In this document: piece after piece, positions 1-10,586 of the stretch
Layout of the letters: each line of letters begins with the position of its first letter
How positions within the stretch are numbered: position 1 is the first letter of the stretch
Assembly (NCBI GenBank): GCA_033439265.1
Contig: JAVTVX010000024.1
Span: 11,019,001 to 11,083,000, forward strand
Direction: 5' to 3'
DNA: 64,000 bases
Source of the DNA: Dillenia suffruticosa
Taxonomy: Eukaryota > Streptophyta > Magnoliopsida > Dilleniales > Dilleniaceae
Made by a program: the position numbers and the translations under genes
Notes under the pieces: generated by a model
What the model saw: only the letters and a program-made list of their open reading frames with translations
The model's database searches: none
Told to the model about the DNA's origin: nothing

Positions 1-84
1 ATGTAAACCAAAGGCAATCAAATGATAAATTGGACAAGAATCTAAATAGAGAAGTGATTTAAAAAGCACAAAAAATTACAGTAA

Positions 85-254
85 TTATCGCCTGTCAAAT
101 AAGGGCTGATGAAACGGAGAACTGCTCTGCCACCGCCGCTGTGGAGGCATCCCCATTGAACCCAAAGAAGCACCATATAAGCTTTGTTGATATTTACACA
201 TGCTGGATCTCTGCCAAACTGTCACGGTTTCATGACGATCTTTAAACACTTATT
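85..254 (-). other. possible 3' exon of the F-box gene
   Basis: On the minus strand this stretch follows a textbook acceptor: a run of T then CCTTCAG at 255-261. Read from the first base, it closes after ten codons. In another phase it stays open for about 55 codons to a TAA at 85-87, with a Gln/Ser/Pro-rich tail. No donor in the preceding exon gives a clean phase match to the long reading, so membership in the F-box gene is only inferred from position, strand and the good acceptor. It could equally be 3' untranslated sequence. Confidence 0.25.
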
Positions 255-475
255 CTGAAGGAAAAAAAAAAAAAAACTAGAGATTTTTTGCAAGTATAAT
301 AGCTTTTATTTCGTGTTCATGACTCGGACAGAGACACACACCCTCACAAAAGCATACAACCCTTTTAATACCCCACAAAAATAAAAAATAATTGATTAAT
401 TAATTAATTAAAATAAATCATGAGACAACAAATAACCAAAGTGACGCAGACAAAAAAAATATCAAAGAGAGAGAG

Positions 476-481
<6 letters not shown>

Positions 482-539
<58 letters not shown>
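482..539. repeat. (GA)n microsatellite
   Basis: About 29 uninterrupted GA dinucleotides, lying between the last clear F-box exon and the possible 3' exon. On the gene's strand it reads (CT)n. It may interfere with, or belong to, an intron or 3' untranslated region. Confidence 0.95.
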
Positions 540-541
<2 letters not shown>

Positions 542-584
542 GGAAGAAGCTCAAAGTTATACCACAAAGACAATGAGAAAAATC

Positions 585-952
585 TTAGCTTGATGGGTTG
601 TGCACCGTGAGTGTGAATGGTATCACTAGAGTGTCAGAATACTTCATCTGGAGCAAAGAAGTGCATCTTTCTGCACAAGCCTCTTTCCAACCTAATCTTT
701 CTGAAACTTCAATGTTTGGAAAACGCGATCTGTTACATCAAAAAACCACAATGAACACAAAAGCGACAATAGTATTAAAAAAATAAAAATAAAGATGATC
801 TCCAAACAGGGTGTTTACTTGAAGAGTGATCTCCAAATCTGATCAGAATAAGCAGCTTTTTTGAAGGTTTTGGAGGTCATAGCCATTCTGGAGACATCAG
901 GGAGCTCAAGAAAGCTGGCACGGTGGATTAGTGTGTCAGCCTCCAGATCCAT
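585..952 (-). CDS. F-box protein gene, two exons, 3' end uncertain
   Basis: The first exon (952 down to 819) starts at an ATG followed by DLEADTLIHRASFLELPDV and ends ...SDQIWRSLF, an F-box motif. The family motif binds Skp1 in SCF ubiquitin ligases. The donor is AA|GTAAAC. The second exon starts at 729 after TGTAACAG, and the split AA+A codon restores Lys, giving LFKSRFPNIEV in frame. The second exon carries the WKEA..ERCTSLLQ stretch usual just after an F-box in plant proteins, then meets a TAA at 585-587. An alternative upstream ATG at 1012 would add 20 residues. The product as read is only about 92 residues, shorter than usual F-box proteins, with no substrate-binding domain. The gene is therefore truncated, has further exons I could not place, or is a small F-box protein. 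The F-box itself is clear. Confidence 0.6.
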
Positions 953-1020
953 TATTGTTGTCGGATGAGAATGAGACCTGTTCAACAGTAAAGCTCTCTG
1001 CCATTTCTGCAAATGGAGAT

Positions 1021-2160
1021 GATTTAAAAAACGAAAAAAAAAAAATAATAATAATAATAAACAAAAGCCCTACAAATTGAAGAGCTTGGCAAAATAATGA
1101 TTTTCAACATTCAGAAAACAAAATGGACAGAATGATAACAGGACAGTAGAGTGAGAGAATGGACTGAAACAGCATCAACTTAAGCTTTTTGTGACTTAAA
1201 CCAGGCAGTTTTACGCTATGCAATCACATATAGGAATGGGTGAATGCATACACTGGATATAGCAGACTGATCAACAAAGTTTCTTCACATATAGAATAAG
1301 ACTACCTGCCGAAACTTTTGATTGCAGTGAGCTCGCGCTAACAGAGTATGGAAATGGTAGTGAAGTATTGATAATGCTGCACAAGGCCCAAGACCTGCCA
1401 GCTATTTATAGCGCTAACATATAGGAATGTGTTTTTTTTTTTTTTTTTTTTTACAGATTTTGTTTAAATAAGTTATGAAATTGTTCATATGAATCGATAA
1501 AAATTTGTAGAAATATAATTTGGAACATTGTTAACTACTATCATGTCAAGGCTTTTATTAGTAAAAATAGCACAACTTAAAGTATACAAAAGCCATACTA
1601 GATAAGTTTTAACAACATAACGTTCTTATCAATTTCCATGAAACACAAATATATTAAATATCACCCGGTGACAGTTACAAAAGTATCCTTTCCTCGCATC
1701 AAATCTCGTCAAAACGTTCTCAAAAAGTTTTTCAGCATAAATCTGGAGGATTGATTTGAAGTTTTTGAACCAACATCGTTTTGGAAAGTTTAATAATATC
1801 AACAATATGGATTTTATCACACGACTTGCACTCTTTGTTGGTATAATCTGCCATCTGTCATATATTTTAGATGTGACTGACCACATTCCCCTTATCGAAT
1901 AAATGGGCAGAAACAAGATGGCACCATTTTTCATTTTTTTCTCTCTTTATTGGGTTTATTTCTTCTTTATAGCATCGTTAACTTGCCCATTGCCTCATAT
2001 TTATTCTTTTATTTGCAATATCCTCTCCCCAAAGATAGCAACATAATGTTTAAATAGGATGGCAACTCATATGATTTTTTTTCCCCAATTTGAATCCCAT
2101 AGACTAAGCACGAGACAAGCCTTTTGAAAGGTGGGACCTTTTGAGAATTAGCATGATGTT
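1021..2160. other. intergenic, nothing recognised
   Basis: AT-rich single-copy-looking DNA upstream of the F-box gene. It has a simple ATA tract at 1042-1062 and a T-run at 1431-1452. The ORFs here show no family features. The F-box promoter would lie in its left part, but I see no convincing TATA box. Confidence 0.5.
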
Positions 2161-2189
2161 CCATTAGTTTGGAGTACCCCTCCATTGAG

Positions 2190-2660
2190 CAATTCTCTTG
2201 GCTTCACACCATATATGGCTTCTTCACCCCTCTCTTGGCTCTATGCCTCAAAAGGGTTCCACACCCTCTCTCTCAGCTCAACGACTTCAAAACGCTCGTC
2301 AATACGAGTCCTAGCACCCGGCTGGGTAGACGCAGCCCACCCCCTTGGCTTAACGCCTTGAAACACGTCATCAATATAGGTCCTAGCACCTGATTGGATA
2401 GATACGACCCAATCTCTCAACTTTACATCTTGAAATGTGTCATCAATATGGGTCCTAGGACTATGTAGATATGGCCCAATTTCTCGACTCAACGCCTGAA
2501 AACATATTGTCAATATGGGTCCTAGCATTGGATCGAGTCGATATGGCCTACTCTCTCAATCCATGCCTCCAAAGGGTTCCACACCCTCTCTCTTAACTCT
2601 ATGCCTCAAACACGTCATGGGTTCTAGCACCCAACCGGGTAGATGCATCCCACTTTCTCA
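2190..2660 (+). repeat. degenerate tandem repeat, unit about 65-72 bp
   Basis: The phrase GGTCCTAGCACC with variants recurs near 2,307, 2,378, 2,450, 2,517 and 2,613. Each is followed by a TGGGTAGATACGNCCCA-like stretch, CTCTC, and a Cys/Thr-free AACGCCTTGAAACACGTC-like stretch. Copies are diverged. The reverse complement of the same unit forms the array at 12,520-13,050. ORFs across it are by-products of the repeat. Confidence 0.8.
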
Positions 2661-2679
2661 GCTTCGCACAATATACGGG

Positions 2680-3560
2680 TTTTGCACCCATTCTCTAGGC
2701 CCCACACCACATATCAGTTCTCTACGTTCTCTCTTGGCCTTATATTGGTATTCTTGTGGCTTTATATTGGTATTCTCATGCTACGTCTTATATTGGCATT
2801 CTCTTGGTGCTACACCTTATATTGGTATTTTCGTGGTGCTATATCTTATGTTGTTATTCTCTCGACGTTATGTTGTATTGTTGGATTTATTACACTACAT
2901 GCGCATGCAAAAACGTATAAATTAAAAGTTTTAGAATTTACGGATAAATACATATATATGTAGGCCTCCAAGAAAATCAATCGATTCGCGAACTCCCTTC
3001 TATGGATCGTTCGGTCGGGATGGTGATCACAAAATGAACTACCACTGTAGTGTCACAATGCTTTAACCGAATGTTCGACAAAATCCAATGACGGGAGAAC
3101 TCGAACCCTCGCACTCTAGAGATTGTATGTGAATCAAATTCAATCTCTTGGTAATGTGTACTCACAAAAGAATCCTTCTCATTTTGGGTTCATTGCAATG
3201 TACTTTGAGAATCCTTTCTTTTTTCACGTATGCACACAAGAGAGAGGGGGAGTAACATTTTGGGTGAAAGTTGGTTAGCAACTAACCCTTGGTTAATAAA
3301 AAATGCCCCAAGTGGGCATAACTACCAACAGGTATTCTCTTGATGCCCTACCTTATATTGGCATTCACTCATTGCTACCTTTATATTGGTATTCTCTCAG
3401 CTTAATGTCAAATACGGGTATTCTATCGGCTCTACACCATCAATTGGTATTCTCTTGGGCTCTACACCTTATATTGCAATATGTATTATGGCACTCTCTT
3501 GACTTTGTCCCTTACACGAGTATTCTCACAGCTCTACATCTCATATAGTACACAAGCGGG
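2680..3560 (+). repeat. second degenerate repeat block, TATATTGGTATTCTC units
   Basis: A shorter unit of about 30 bp, built on TTATATTGGTATTCTC followed by TTGG or TCGG and CTCTACACC, recurs irregularly at 2,740-2,860 and 3,350-3,550. It looks like a shortened derivative of the neighbouring 65-72-bp unit, because the CTC..CTACACC part is shared. About 400 bp without repeats separate the two clusters. Confidence 0.6.
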
Positions 3561-4929
3561 ATCTAACTCCCATTCTCTCGGCATTGCACCTCATGAGTTA
3601 CAGTATTGTTTCAATACATATTCTTTCGGCTCTAATGTCTAAAAAAGGATCTAACACCCTCTCTCGACTACAACACTTCGAAGACAACTCAGTGCTCAAG
3701 TTACTCTATTTCATTACATGATCAATACAGGAACGAAAATGCAAAGGCAACAGACAAACATCTTTTTCATTCATTCTTCTGCATTGTGCAAATGGAATAC
3801 AATAGTAGGCAAGGTACATACAAAGTCCAGGGTGCAGGATACACTGGAGTACGTCAGAGGTCAAAGAAATTCCAACCAAAAAACAGGTTTTACTCTCTCG
3901 CTCCTACAACATCCTTTTGGTACCTTTCATCCTTGCCTGGTTCTCTCTTGTCTCGATCTCCAACCTCTCATACTCACCAATGGTTGCATCTCACTGAACA
4001 TTGATTCCAAGTCAATCTTCAGATTCTCTACTTCTTTGAGCCCTAGATATCCTTGAAAACTTGCTGCTCTGCATCAAGCATCTTATCGGATCCCTCCACC
4101 ACTTCTGATGAGAAATCCATAACCAGAACCTATCATCATCTATATGAGATTACAAGTCTTCTCTGCCTCATTCAAATCACAAAAAATATAGCACATCTTG
4201 TTTTCCCAACAGTTTCTTTTAGAGGCACCCCTCCAATGCTTTGTGTGCCCCCTAGAACCCTACTGTTTCCTTCCTTCATGATTAGATTCATCCAAAATAA
4301 GACTAAGGTCGCTACGTATACCTAACATAATATCTAGAAAATGAACTATACTAACTCTCATCTTCGCTAGTAAAATGCCTACAGATCCTTAGAACATAAC
4401 TATCAGCCTCCTTGTAGGTATAAGAATTTTTCTTAACAATCATACAATCTATAGACTGATGAATAAGTGTGGAAATATCCCCACCTTATGAGGAACTTTC
4501 CAAAGTAAGGAACATATACACTCCCACCGTTCATACTGAACTAACAGTCGCAACCAAAAATCATCGCTCAGCCCTATTGCCTTTACTATTTCCTCTAATT
4601 CCTTTCTTGTCATTACACTCCTAATTTCCCAATATCATGATGACTTTATGGTTCTGAACTCTTAGCCATCTCTATTCTTTGCAAATCTCTCAAACCCAAA
4701 AACCCAAATTCTCTCTCTCAATAGATAAACAAACAAGCAAGCAGCAGAAAGCAAGTTGTGTATGATTTACTCAATCGAACACCCCTTTTAAAAGAAATAC
4801 AAAAAAGTCTAATAGGTGTCTCTCACATTTAATATCCCACTTTTGCGCCTTTTCTCATTTCCCGATTAACTCTACTCCTAATACCATTTCTCCAAAATAT
4901 CATTAGGAATGTGGGTAAATGATGGTATC
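3561..4929 (+). other. rest of the A2 3' untranslated region
   Basis: No coding signal was found. The last 150 bp align by eye with the corresponding sequence beside the LTR of element A (11,376-11,530 reversed), for example ACATTTAATATCCC against ACATTTAATACTCC. A weak purine-rich stretch (AGGAATGTGGGTAAATGATGG) just before the LTR is the only candidate polypurine tract. Confidence 0.5.
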
Positions 4930-5701
4930 TGGCATAATAGCCTATAACCACAAAGATTATAGACAGACTACCAAGCATCCTCTCAGTAAATACCCAAAAT
5001 AACCAAACAAGGTGCTCGGTCGCACTCTCTCAGCCACTACTCAGTCATACTCTCGATTAAACCTCTTGGCTACTGCCAAGTCATCTCCTACTAGGGAATG
5101 TCTCCATTGTGTAAATCAAGATCATGGTCATTCAATATTTGAACCTCCTCTAATCACGGAAGTAATCTTATCTGATAAAGAAGGAAATCTCTAAAACAGT
5201 GCGAATCTTCCTTAATCCTATAAGATCCCAAATCTTTTATAGTCTTGATAAGGGAGGAATTCTTCTTGACAACTCAAACCTGCCTTAACCTCAATGGATT
5301 CTAAATCCCCTAAAAGTCTTTGGCAACAATACTGTAATCTAGGATGATCTCAGACAATCCTTCCATAAGGTAAGTAGAGTTTTTACACTTCTAAGCAAGA
5401 GACAACCAAGCATATGCACGCTATATATAATGAACAAAGGTGACCTACTAGGTATATTCTTTCAGCATTACATACACATATTATATAGGGGCTACATAAG
5501 GCCAATCTAAGGCTCTCTCAGTCTATTCTCCATTTTATTACTCTTTCTGACTTGAGCGTCGGAGTCTCTCTGTCGAACCACCTTCTACAAGTATTTTGTA
5601 AGTCTTTCCATTGACAAAGATCCAGCATCCACATCAGCGCCTATTTCTTGCTTGAGCCAATAGAGCAGATCAATTTACTTGTAGAGTCAAATCCGACTTC
5701 A
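4930..5701 (+). mobile_element. LTR of A2 (Tat lineage), 772 bp
   Basis: It begins TGGCATAATAG and ends ...GACTTCA. It aligns with the reversed LTR at 10,587-11,375 along its length: GGTGCTCGGT, CTCTCGATTAAACC, GATCATGG, a TATATATAATGAACAAAGGTGA block and the TCTGACTTGAGCGTCGGAG block. The TATATATAA tract near 5,430 is the likely U3 TATA box. I did not find a target duplication. Confidence 0.65.
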
Positions 5702-6520
5702 GTAGTATGTAATGAGACAATATATTTGTTTATTAACTATTTTAACCTTATTTGACTAATGAAATGGTTTTTAATGAATTCTTTTTTTTGTGATTCAAAC
5801 TTATGCGTGGAAGGTTGTTTGTTTGTTTGAAGAATATATTATGTTTGGAGTAATGAGTTATTTGTGGTTCAAAGGTCATGATTACATCATGTTTGCTTCT
5901 GAGTATGAAGTGTTTGATGGTTGATGGTGGCTAGTTGATGATTGTTTGTTTGTTTGATGGTTGATGGTTGGTTGTTTGAAGTATAAATGCAGATAAAGTT
6001 TATAGTATGACAACTGTATTGTGTTTGTTTAATAGTTGATGACAATGTGACGAGCAAGCTTGAGTTTGGAAGCTAAACTAACAATTCCTTTATAAAAAAA
6101 AAAACAAAAAAAAAAACATGGCCATTAATGATATTTTAGAGTAAAACAATGATAATTGCACATGGATTTGCTAACACCTCAAGAGCAAACGTCGGGACAT
6201 GTATTGGTTTGTTAATATTTCCTAATGTTTTATCCAACATTTTTTCTTTTGTCATCAAATTTTTTAGCGATGGTTATAAAACGCCAACAATGATAAAAGA
6301 AATATCGGAAAGGCTATTTTTTGTAGTGTTCATTCCATTCGGGTACTTTAATCACAAGGCAGTGGAGGGTTTATTCTCAAAGTTCAAAAGTTTGTAAGCA
6401 TTCATTGAATTCAAAAGGCATATCTTTTACAAAAAGATTACTCAAAGGTTTAAAAAACTTTTAAAAAAAAGTTTTGTAGATTGCCTGTAAAAAGTCTTCA
6501 TAGCCTAAACAATTTGTAAC
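5702..6520. other. intergenic with TTGATGG-rich tract
   Basis: No gene recognised. At 5,910-5,985 there is a loose repeat of GTTTGTTTGATGGTTGATGG. The ORF at 6,149-6,397 has no family resemblance and no supporting splice or promoter context. Confidence 0.5.
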
Positions 6521-7133
6521 ACATACTACAAAAAAACAGCCTTTTAACCATAAATTTAGTGACGAAAATTTTAAAAAAATTCGTCGCTAAAAACATTAGC
6601 GACAAAAAATTTTTCGTCACCAATAACGCGTCGCAAAAATTTAGCGACGAAAATTAGAAATCCGTCACTAAATTTAGCGACGAAAATTGAAATCCGTCAC
6701 TAAATTTAGCGACAAATAATTTTTCGTCGCTAAAATTTGTCACAAACTTTAGCGACGAAAAATTATCCGTCGCTAAATTAGCGACATAAAAAAAATTCGT
6801 TGCTAAATTTAGCGACGAAAATCTAAAATTCGTCGCTAAATTTAGAGACAGATAATTTTTATCTCTAAAATCCGTCACTAATTTAGGGAAAAAAATCTGT
6901 AATAATAAAAAAATCTGTCGCTAAATTTAGCGACGGATTTGGAATCCGTCGCTGATTTCAAATTCCGTCAAATGTTAAAATGTTCAGGGAGGGCACGTGT
7001 CACCCGTGCCACTCTTGCCCACTCGAGCCCGCCCGCCCGCCCGAACGCCCAAGCCAGCGCACGTGCCACCTGAGCCAGCACCCTGCGCAGGCACTCTTAA
7101 TTGCTGGAAAATGCCGCACCTTCTGCCTTTACC

Positions 7134-7181
7134 GTGGTTCGAACTCCGAACTCCTGCATGCAACCTGTAAACCACCGAACC
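7134..7181 (-). other. tRNA-like Pol III promoter module, leftward (N1)
   Basis: On the minus strand, GGTTCGGTGGTTTACAGG resembles a tRNA A box and GAGTTCGAACCAC, about 30 bp further on, resembles a B box (GGTTCGANNCC). No cloverleaf can be closed, so it is not a tRNA gene. It is the left one of a pair in N1; the right one faces the other way. Confidence 0.4.
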
Positions 7182-7766
7182 AAAAATATTATTATGATAT
7201 AAATTTCTTTTTTATTATTTATTATCTTTATTTCACATTTTTCTAATAATAATAAAATAATATATAATAATAATTTAAAATAATAAATATAATAACTTTT
7301 TTTATTTATACCACCCACCTAAAATAATATTAATTAAAAATAATAAATATGATAATTTTTAATAAAATAAAAAATAATAAAATACTAATTTAAAATAAAT
7401 TAATAAATTAATTAAAAAATATGTTAATATTATATTTTGATTTCTTCTTTTTTCTTTTATCTTATTATTTTATTTTATTTTTATTTTTATTTTATTTTTT
7501 TAATCCATAATTTAAAAATGGATTACAATATCTCAAAACTATAAAATTATAATTATCAATAAATTATAATATATTAATAATTTAAAAAATCTATATATTT
7601 AATTACAAAATATTTTTATTCGTTATAATAAAATTATTATATATTATAATAAAATTATTATATATAAGAAATGAGAGTAGAAAGAAAAAAAATCCAAAAA
7701 TCGAGATAAGGAAAAAAAAGTGAGAATAGAAAACAAAGAGGAGGAAGAAAGTCACACAACAACACC

Positions 7767-7827
7767 CGGTGGTGTAGTGGTAACATGTTTTCTGTTAAGT
7801 CGGGGTCCAAGTCCAAAATTCGAATCC
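7767..7827 (+). other. tRNA-like Pol III promoter module, rightward (N1)
   Basis: GGTGGTGTAGTGGTAA resembles the A box of a glycine-type tRNA, and AATTCGAATCC at 7,817-7,827 resembles a B box, with spacing suitable for a Pol III internal promoter. The tRNA stems do not pair and no CCA-ready acceptor end is present, so this is a relic or SINE-like head, not a functional tRNA. Confidence 0.4.
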
Positions 7828-7869
7828 ATTCAACTACAAATTTATATTTTTTGTATTAAAACAATGAAT

Positions 7870-8003
7870 GACGCCCAGGCACACCCCAGCAGGCGTGCGG
7901 GTGCCCGTACCTGCCTGCCTGGGCGCCCAGGCAGGCACGACCCAGCGGCGCGGGCGCCCAGGCAGGCAGGCGCCCGTGCGTGCATGGGCTGGCGCCCGCG
8001 CAG
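7870..8003. repeat. GC-rich island with a perfect 26-bp palindrome
   Basis: The block is strongly GC-rich in an AT-rich element and consists of interleaved GCCCAGGCAGGC units. At 7,912-7,937 the arms TGCCTGCCTGGGC and their reverse complement meet with no spacer. In N2 the same position (57,510-57,655) has changed into a tandem array with a roughly 38-bp unit. Confidence 0.8.
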
Positions 8004-9149
8004 ATTCAGATTAATATTTAATTATAAAATTTATATTATTAAATAAAATAATACAAATAAAATAAAATTACCTATACAATAATAAAAAATATTAAATCAA
8101 AAAAAAGAAAAAAATAATAAATTAATTAAAAAATATATATAATTTAAATAAAATAAAATATATGGTTTTTTTTAAGAATTAAGAAATATAATATAATAAA
8201 ATAAAATGTAAATTAAAATATTATAAAATAATAATATGATTTGTTAATGTAAATTAATAAAATAAAATAAAAATAAAATAAAATTATAATTAAAAGAAGA
8301 TAAAATTTAGCGACGGATTTGGAATCCGTCGCTGAAATTATTAAAATAAAATAAAAAAAAAAACAAAATTCTAATTATTCAGCGACGGATTTGGAATCCA
8401 TCGTTGAATCAGCCACGGATTTGGAAATCCGTCGCTAAATTAAATTACCAACTAAATTAATTTTTTAATTTAAATATTATATTAATATTATATTTTATTT
8501 AATTATATATAAAAAACCTATTAGCGACGGATTTGGAATCCGTCACTGAATCAGCCACAGATTTGGAAATCCGTTGCTAACTTAAATTACCAACCGTGGT
8601 TGTTAAATTAATTTTTTAATTTAAATATCATATTAATATTATATTTTATTTAATTATATATAAAAAACTTATTTAGCGACGAAATTTGCAACAAAAAAAT
8701 TTTTTTGTCGCCAATTAGCGATGAATTTAGTCACGAAAATTTTTTCGTCACTAATTAGCGACGAATTTAGCCACGAAAATTTTTTCGTTACTAATTAGCG
8801 ACGAATTTTGCTACGAATGATGTGTCCGTCGCTAATTTAGCCACGACTTCCTTTTCGTTGCAAATTTTGTGCCAAATTAGCGACGAAAAAGTTTTTGTCG
8901 CTAAATTCGTCGCAAAATAGCGATGAATTTTTTCCGTCGCGAAAATCCGTGACTAAAACCGTATTTTTTTGTAGTAACATTTAACTGAGTTCCGTAGGTA
9001 GTTTAGCTACACAGCTATCTTAGTAGGATCAACTTATTTCCTTTTCAAGATTTCTATGCCCCAAGATTATCCACTCTTTAAACATAAAATGGCATTATTC
9101 CAGTTAAACACAGGATTAGTATCTTCTTACATTCAAAAAACTAATGCTG

Positions 9150-9555
9150 GATGCAAATTTTGAAATGGAAAGAGTGGTGCACAAAGTTTGTTAATATTTC
9201 AATATCTGACCAGTTTATTTATAGATGTTGTATATCATATGTTTTGGTTAATCAAATAATGATGAAAGGATAGAGCGGAAATATTTAGGAAAAAAAATCT
9301 CGCACACATTAAGAATTAGAAAATAAAATTATTTTTGTTAAAAATATAAATTGTCTTAATTTTTGTATACAAATAAATTGATTCAACTTCAAATTATATC
9401 ATAATTCTTCTTGTTGGCATTGATTAATGGTAAGGATATGGTTCAATCCTCTTATTTTTTTCTCGTTTGAAAATCTCTTACGCTTTTCTTTTGTTTTACA
9501 TTTTTCTTATTTATTATTTATTATTTTATTTCTATTGTAGTTTTGTGTTGAATAT

Positions 9556-9591
<36 letters not shown>

Positions 9592-10016
9592 CTATTGAAA
9601 TGTGATGTAACTTGTTAAAATTTAAATCTAAGGAAGTTGTAAAAAAAAAAATTAAAGTGTAAAAAGTTAATTTTATTGAAAAAGTAGATACCAAGGACAA
9701 CTTTGTCAAATTTCAAAATTATGATTGTTAGAGTTTGAAGAATAATATTTTGAAATGGGAAAAAAGTGTGAAAATTTTGTTCTTATTTTAATAGTAGACC
9801 TTTTTATTTTTAGACGTTGAATATTATGTGTTTTAATTAGTCAAATAATAAGGTAAGGACACAATAAAAGTGTCCAAAAAAATCTAGCAAGGTCTAAGAA
9901 TTAGAGAATAAAACTTTTTCATAAAAGGATAATTTTTTAATGTTTTGAAATAAGTAAATTAACTTAATTTTAAATTATATAATAATTCTTCTTGTTTGTA
10001 TTTATTAACGGTAAGT
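9150..10016. repeat. diverged tandem duplication, period about 585 bp
   Basis: The sequence from about 9,150 (TTTTGAAATGGAAAGAG..., ending ...AATTCTTCTTGTTGGC) recurs from about 9,738 (TTTTGAAATGGGAAAAA..., ending ...AATTCTTCTTGTTTG) at perhaps two-thirds identity by eye. The spacer part of the unit (9,428-9,735) has a further relative at 51,966-53,330. A (TA)n tract lies at 9,563-9,589. No coding capacity is seen. Confidence 0.6.
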
Positions 10017-10586
10017 GAAGAAACAACATTGAATTACCTAGAGGGGGTGAAAATCGGCATAATTTTAAATTTTTTGAGTTTTAAATGAAGATTGAGAAGA
10101 GAATAAGAACGACACAAGATTTATAGTGATTCTATCATTCTCAATGTATGTCTACTCCTAACGGTTACCTGAATTTTTGAATCTACTATTTTCTTCAAAA
10201 ATAGTACAAACAACTAGTTGACCCAGATGTTAGTCAAACTTCATGGTGTTTCACTCAAACACTCTCATTAGCTTTGTACAGGAGTTAGCAAACTAAAATC
10301 TCTTATGTTTCACTCAACACTCTATGAATGTCTAAACCAAAGAACCACTTCCTTATGGTCTTTTACAAGATTTGAAAGTAAAACAAAGCTACAAAGATAA
10401 ACCTTTAACTTTAGATTAATCGTTAAAGTTCAAACATCAAATACAACACAGAAAGGAAATTAAGTTCACAGAAAATCGTTATTCAAAGATGTTCAAAGGT
10501 TCTAAAAGTTGTTGATCTTCTCCAGATGTATTGTGTTTAAACTAGTGAAATAAAAAGAGTGGTTTGGCTTCAATTAATTCTCTAAA
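10017..10586. other. unclassified repeat-like spacer
   Basis: It contains ACCTAGAGGGGGTGAA near 10,037, a phrase common next to plant retroelement sequence, and a pair of TTTCACTCAA repeats. I could not identify a family. There is no gene. Confidence 0.35.

Larger units (their letters stand above)
2165..5701 (+). mobile_element. A2: 3' part of a Tat-lineage LTR retrotransposon
   Basis: This segment consists of a long untranslated region with tandem repeats (2,165-4,929) followed by one LTR (4,930-5,701). Both parts match, in reverse orientation, the 3' untranslated region and LTR of element A (10,587-13,228). The similarity continues across the LTR border: both have CTACTCCTA followed by ATTAGG just before the LTR. 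That makes this a 3' fragment rather than a solo LTR. The coding region and 5' LTR are absent from the window. Assignment to the Tat lineage rests on element A, whose pol is recognisable. Confidence 0.65.
6524..8976. mobile_element. N1: non-autonomous CACTA (En/Spm-like) element
   Basis: The ends are TACTACAAAAAAACAG and its inverse ...TTTTTTTGTAGTA, flanked by the 3-bp duplication ACA (6,521-6,523 and 8,977-8,979). The expected CACTA terminus has C changed to T at both ends here; the copy N2 keeps CACTA. Both ends carry about 400 bp of subterminal repeats built on TTTAGCGACGAAAA and the partly palindromic AGCGACGGATTTGGAATCCGTCGCT family. Such repeats are the known binding sites for CACTA transposase proteins. 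The interior holds two GC-rich islands, tRNA-like modules and very AT-rich DNA, and no transposase. It must have depended on an enzyme in trans. Confidence 0.85.

Noticed and set aside
2190..2660. CRISPR-like array
   Set aside because: Units are adjacent and diverged with no unique spacers, and the organism is a plant.
2169..3548. ORFs in the repeat region of A2
   Set aside because: Open frames arise from tandem repeats without stops; translations show only repeat periodicity and no family features.
7720..8046. ORF of 108 codons in N1
   Set aside because: It runs through the tRNA-like module and GC island; N2 does not keep the frame.
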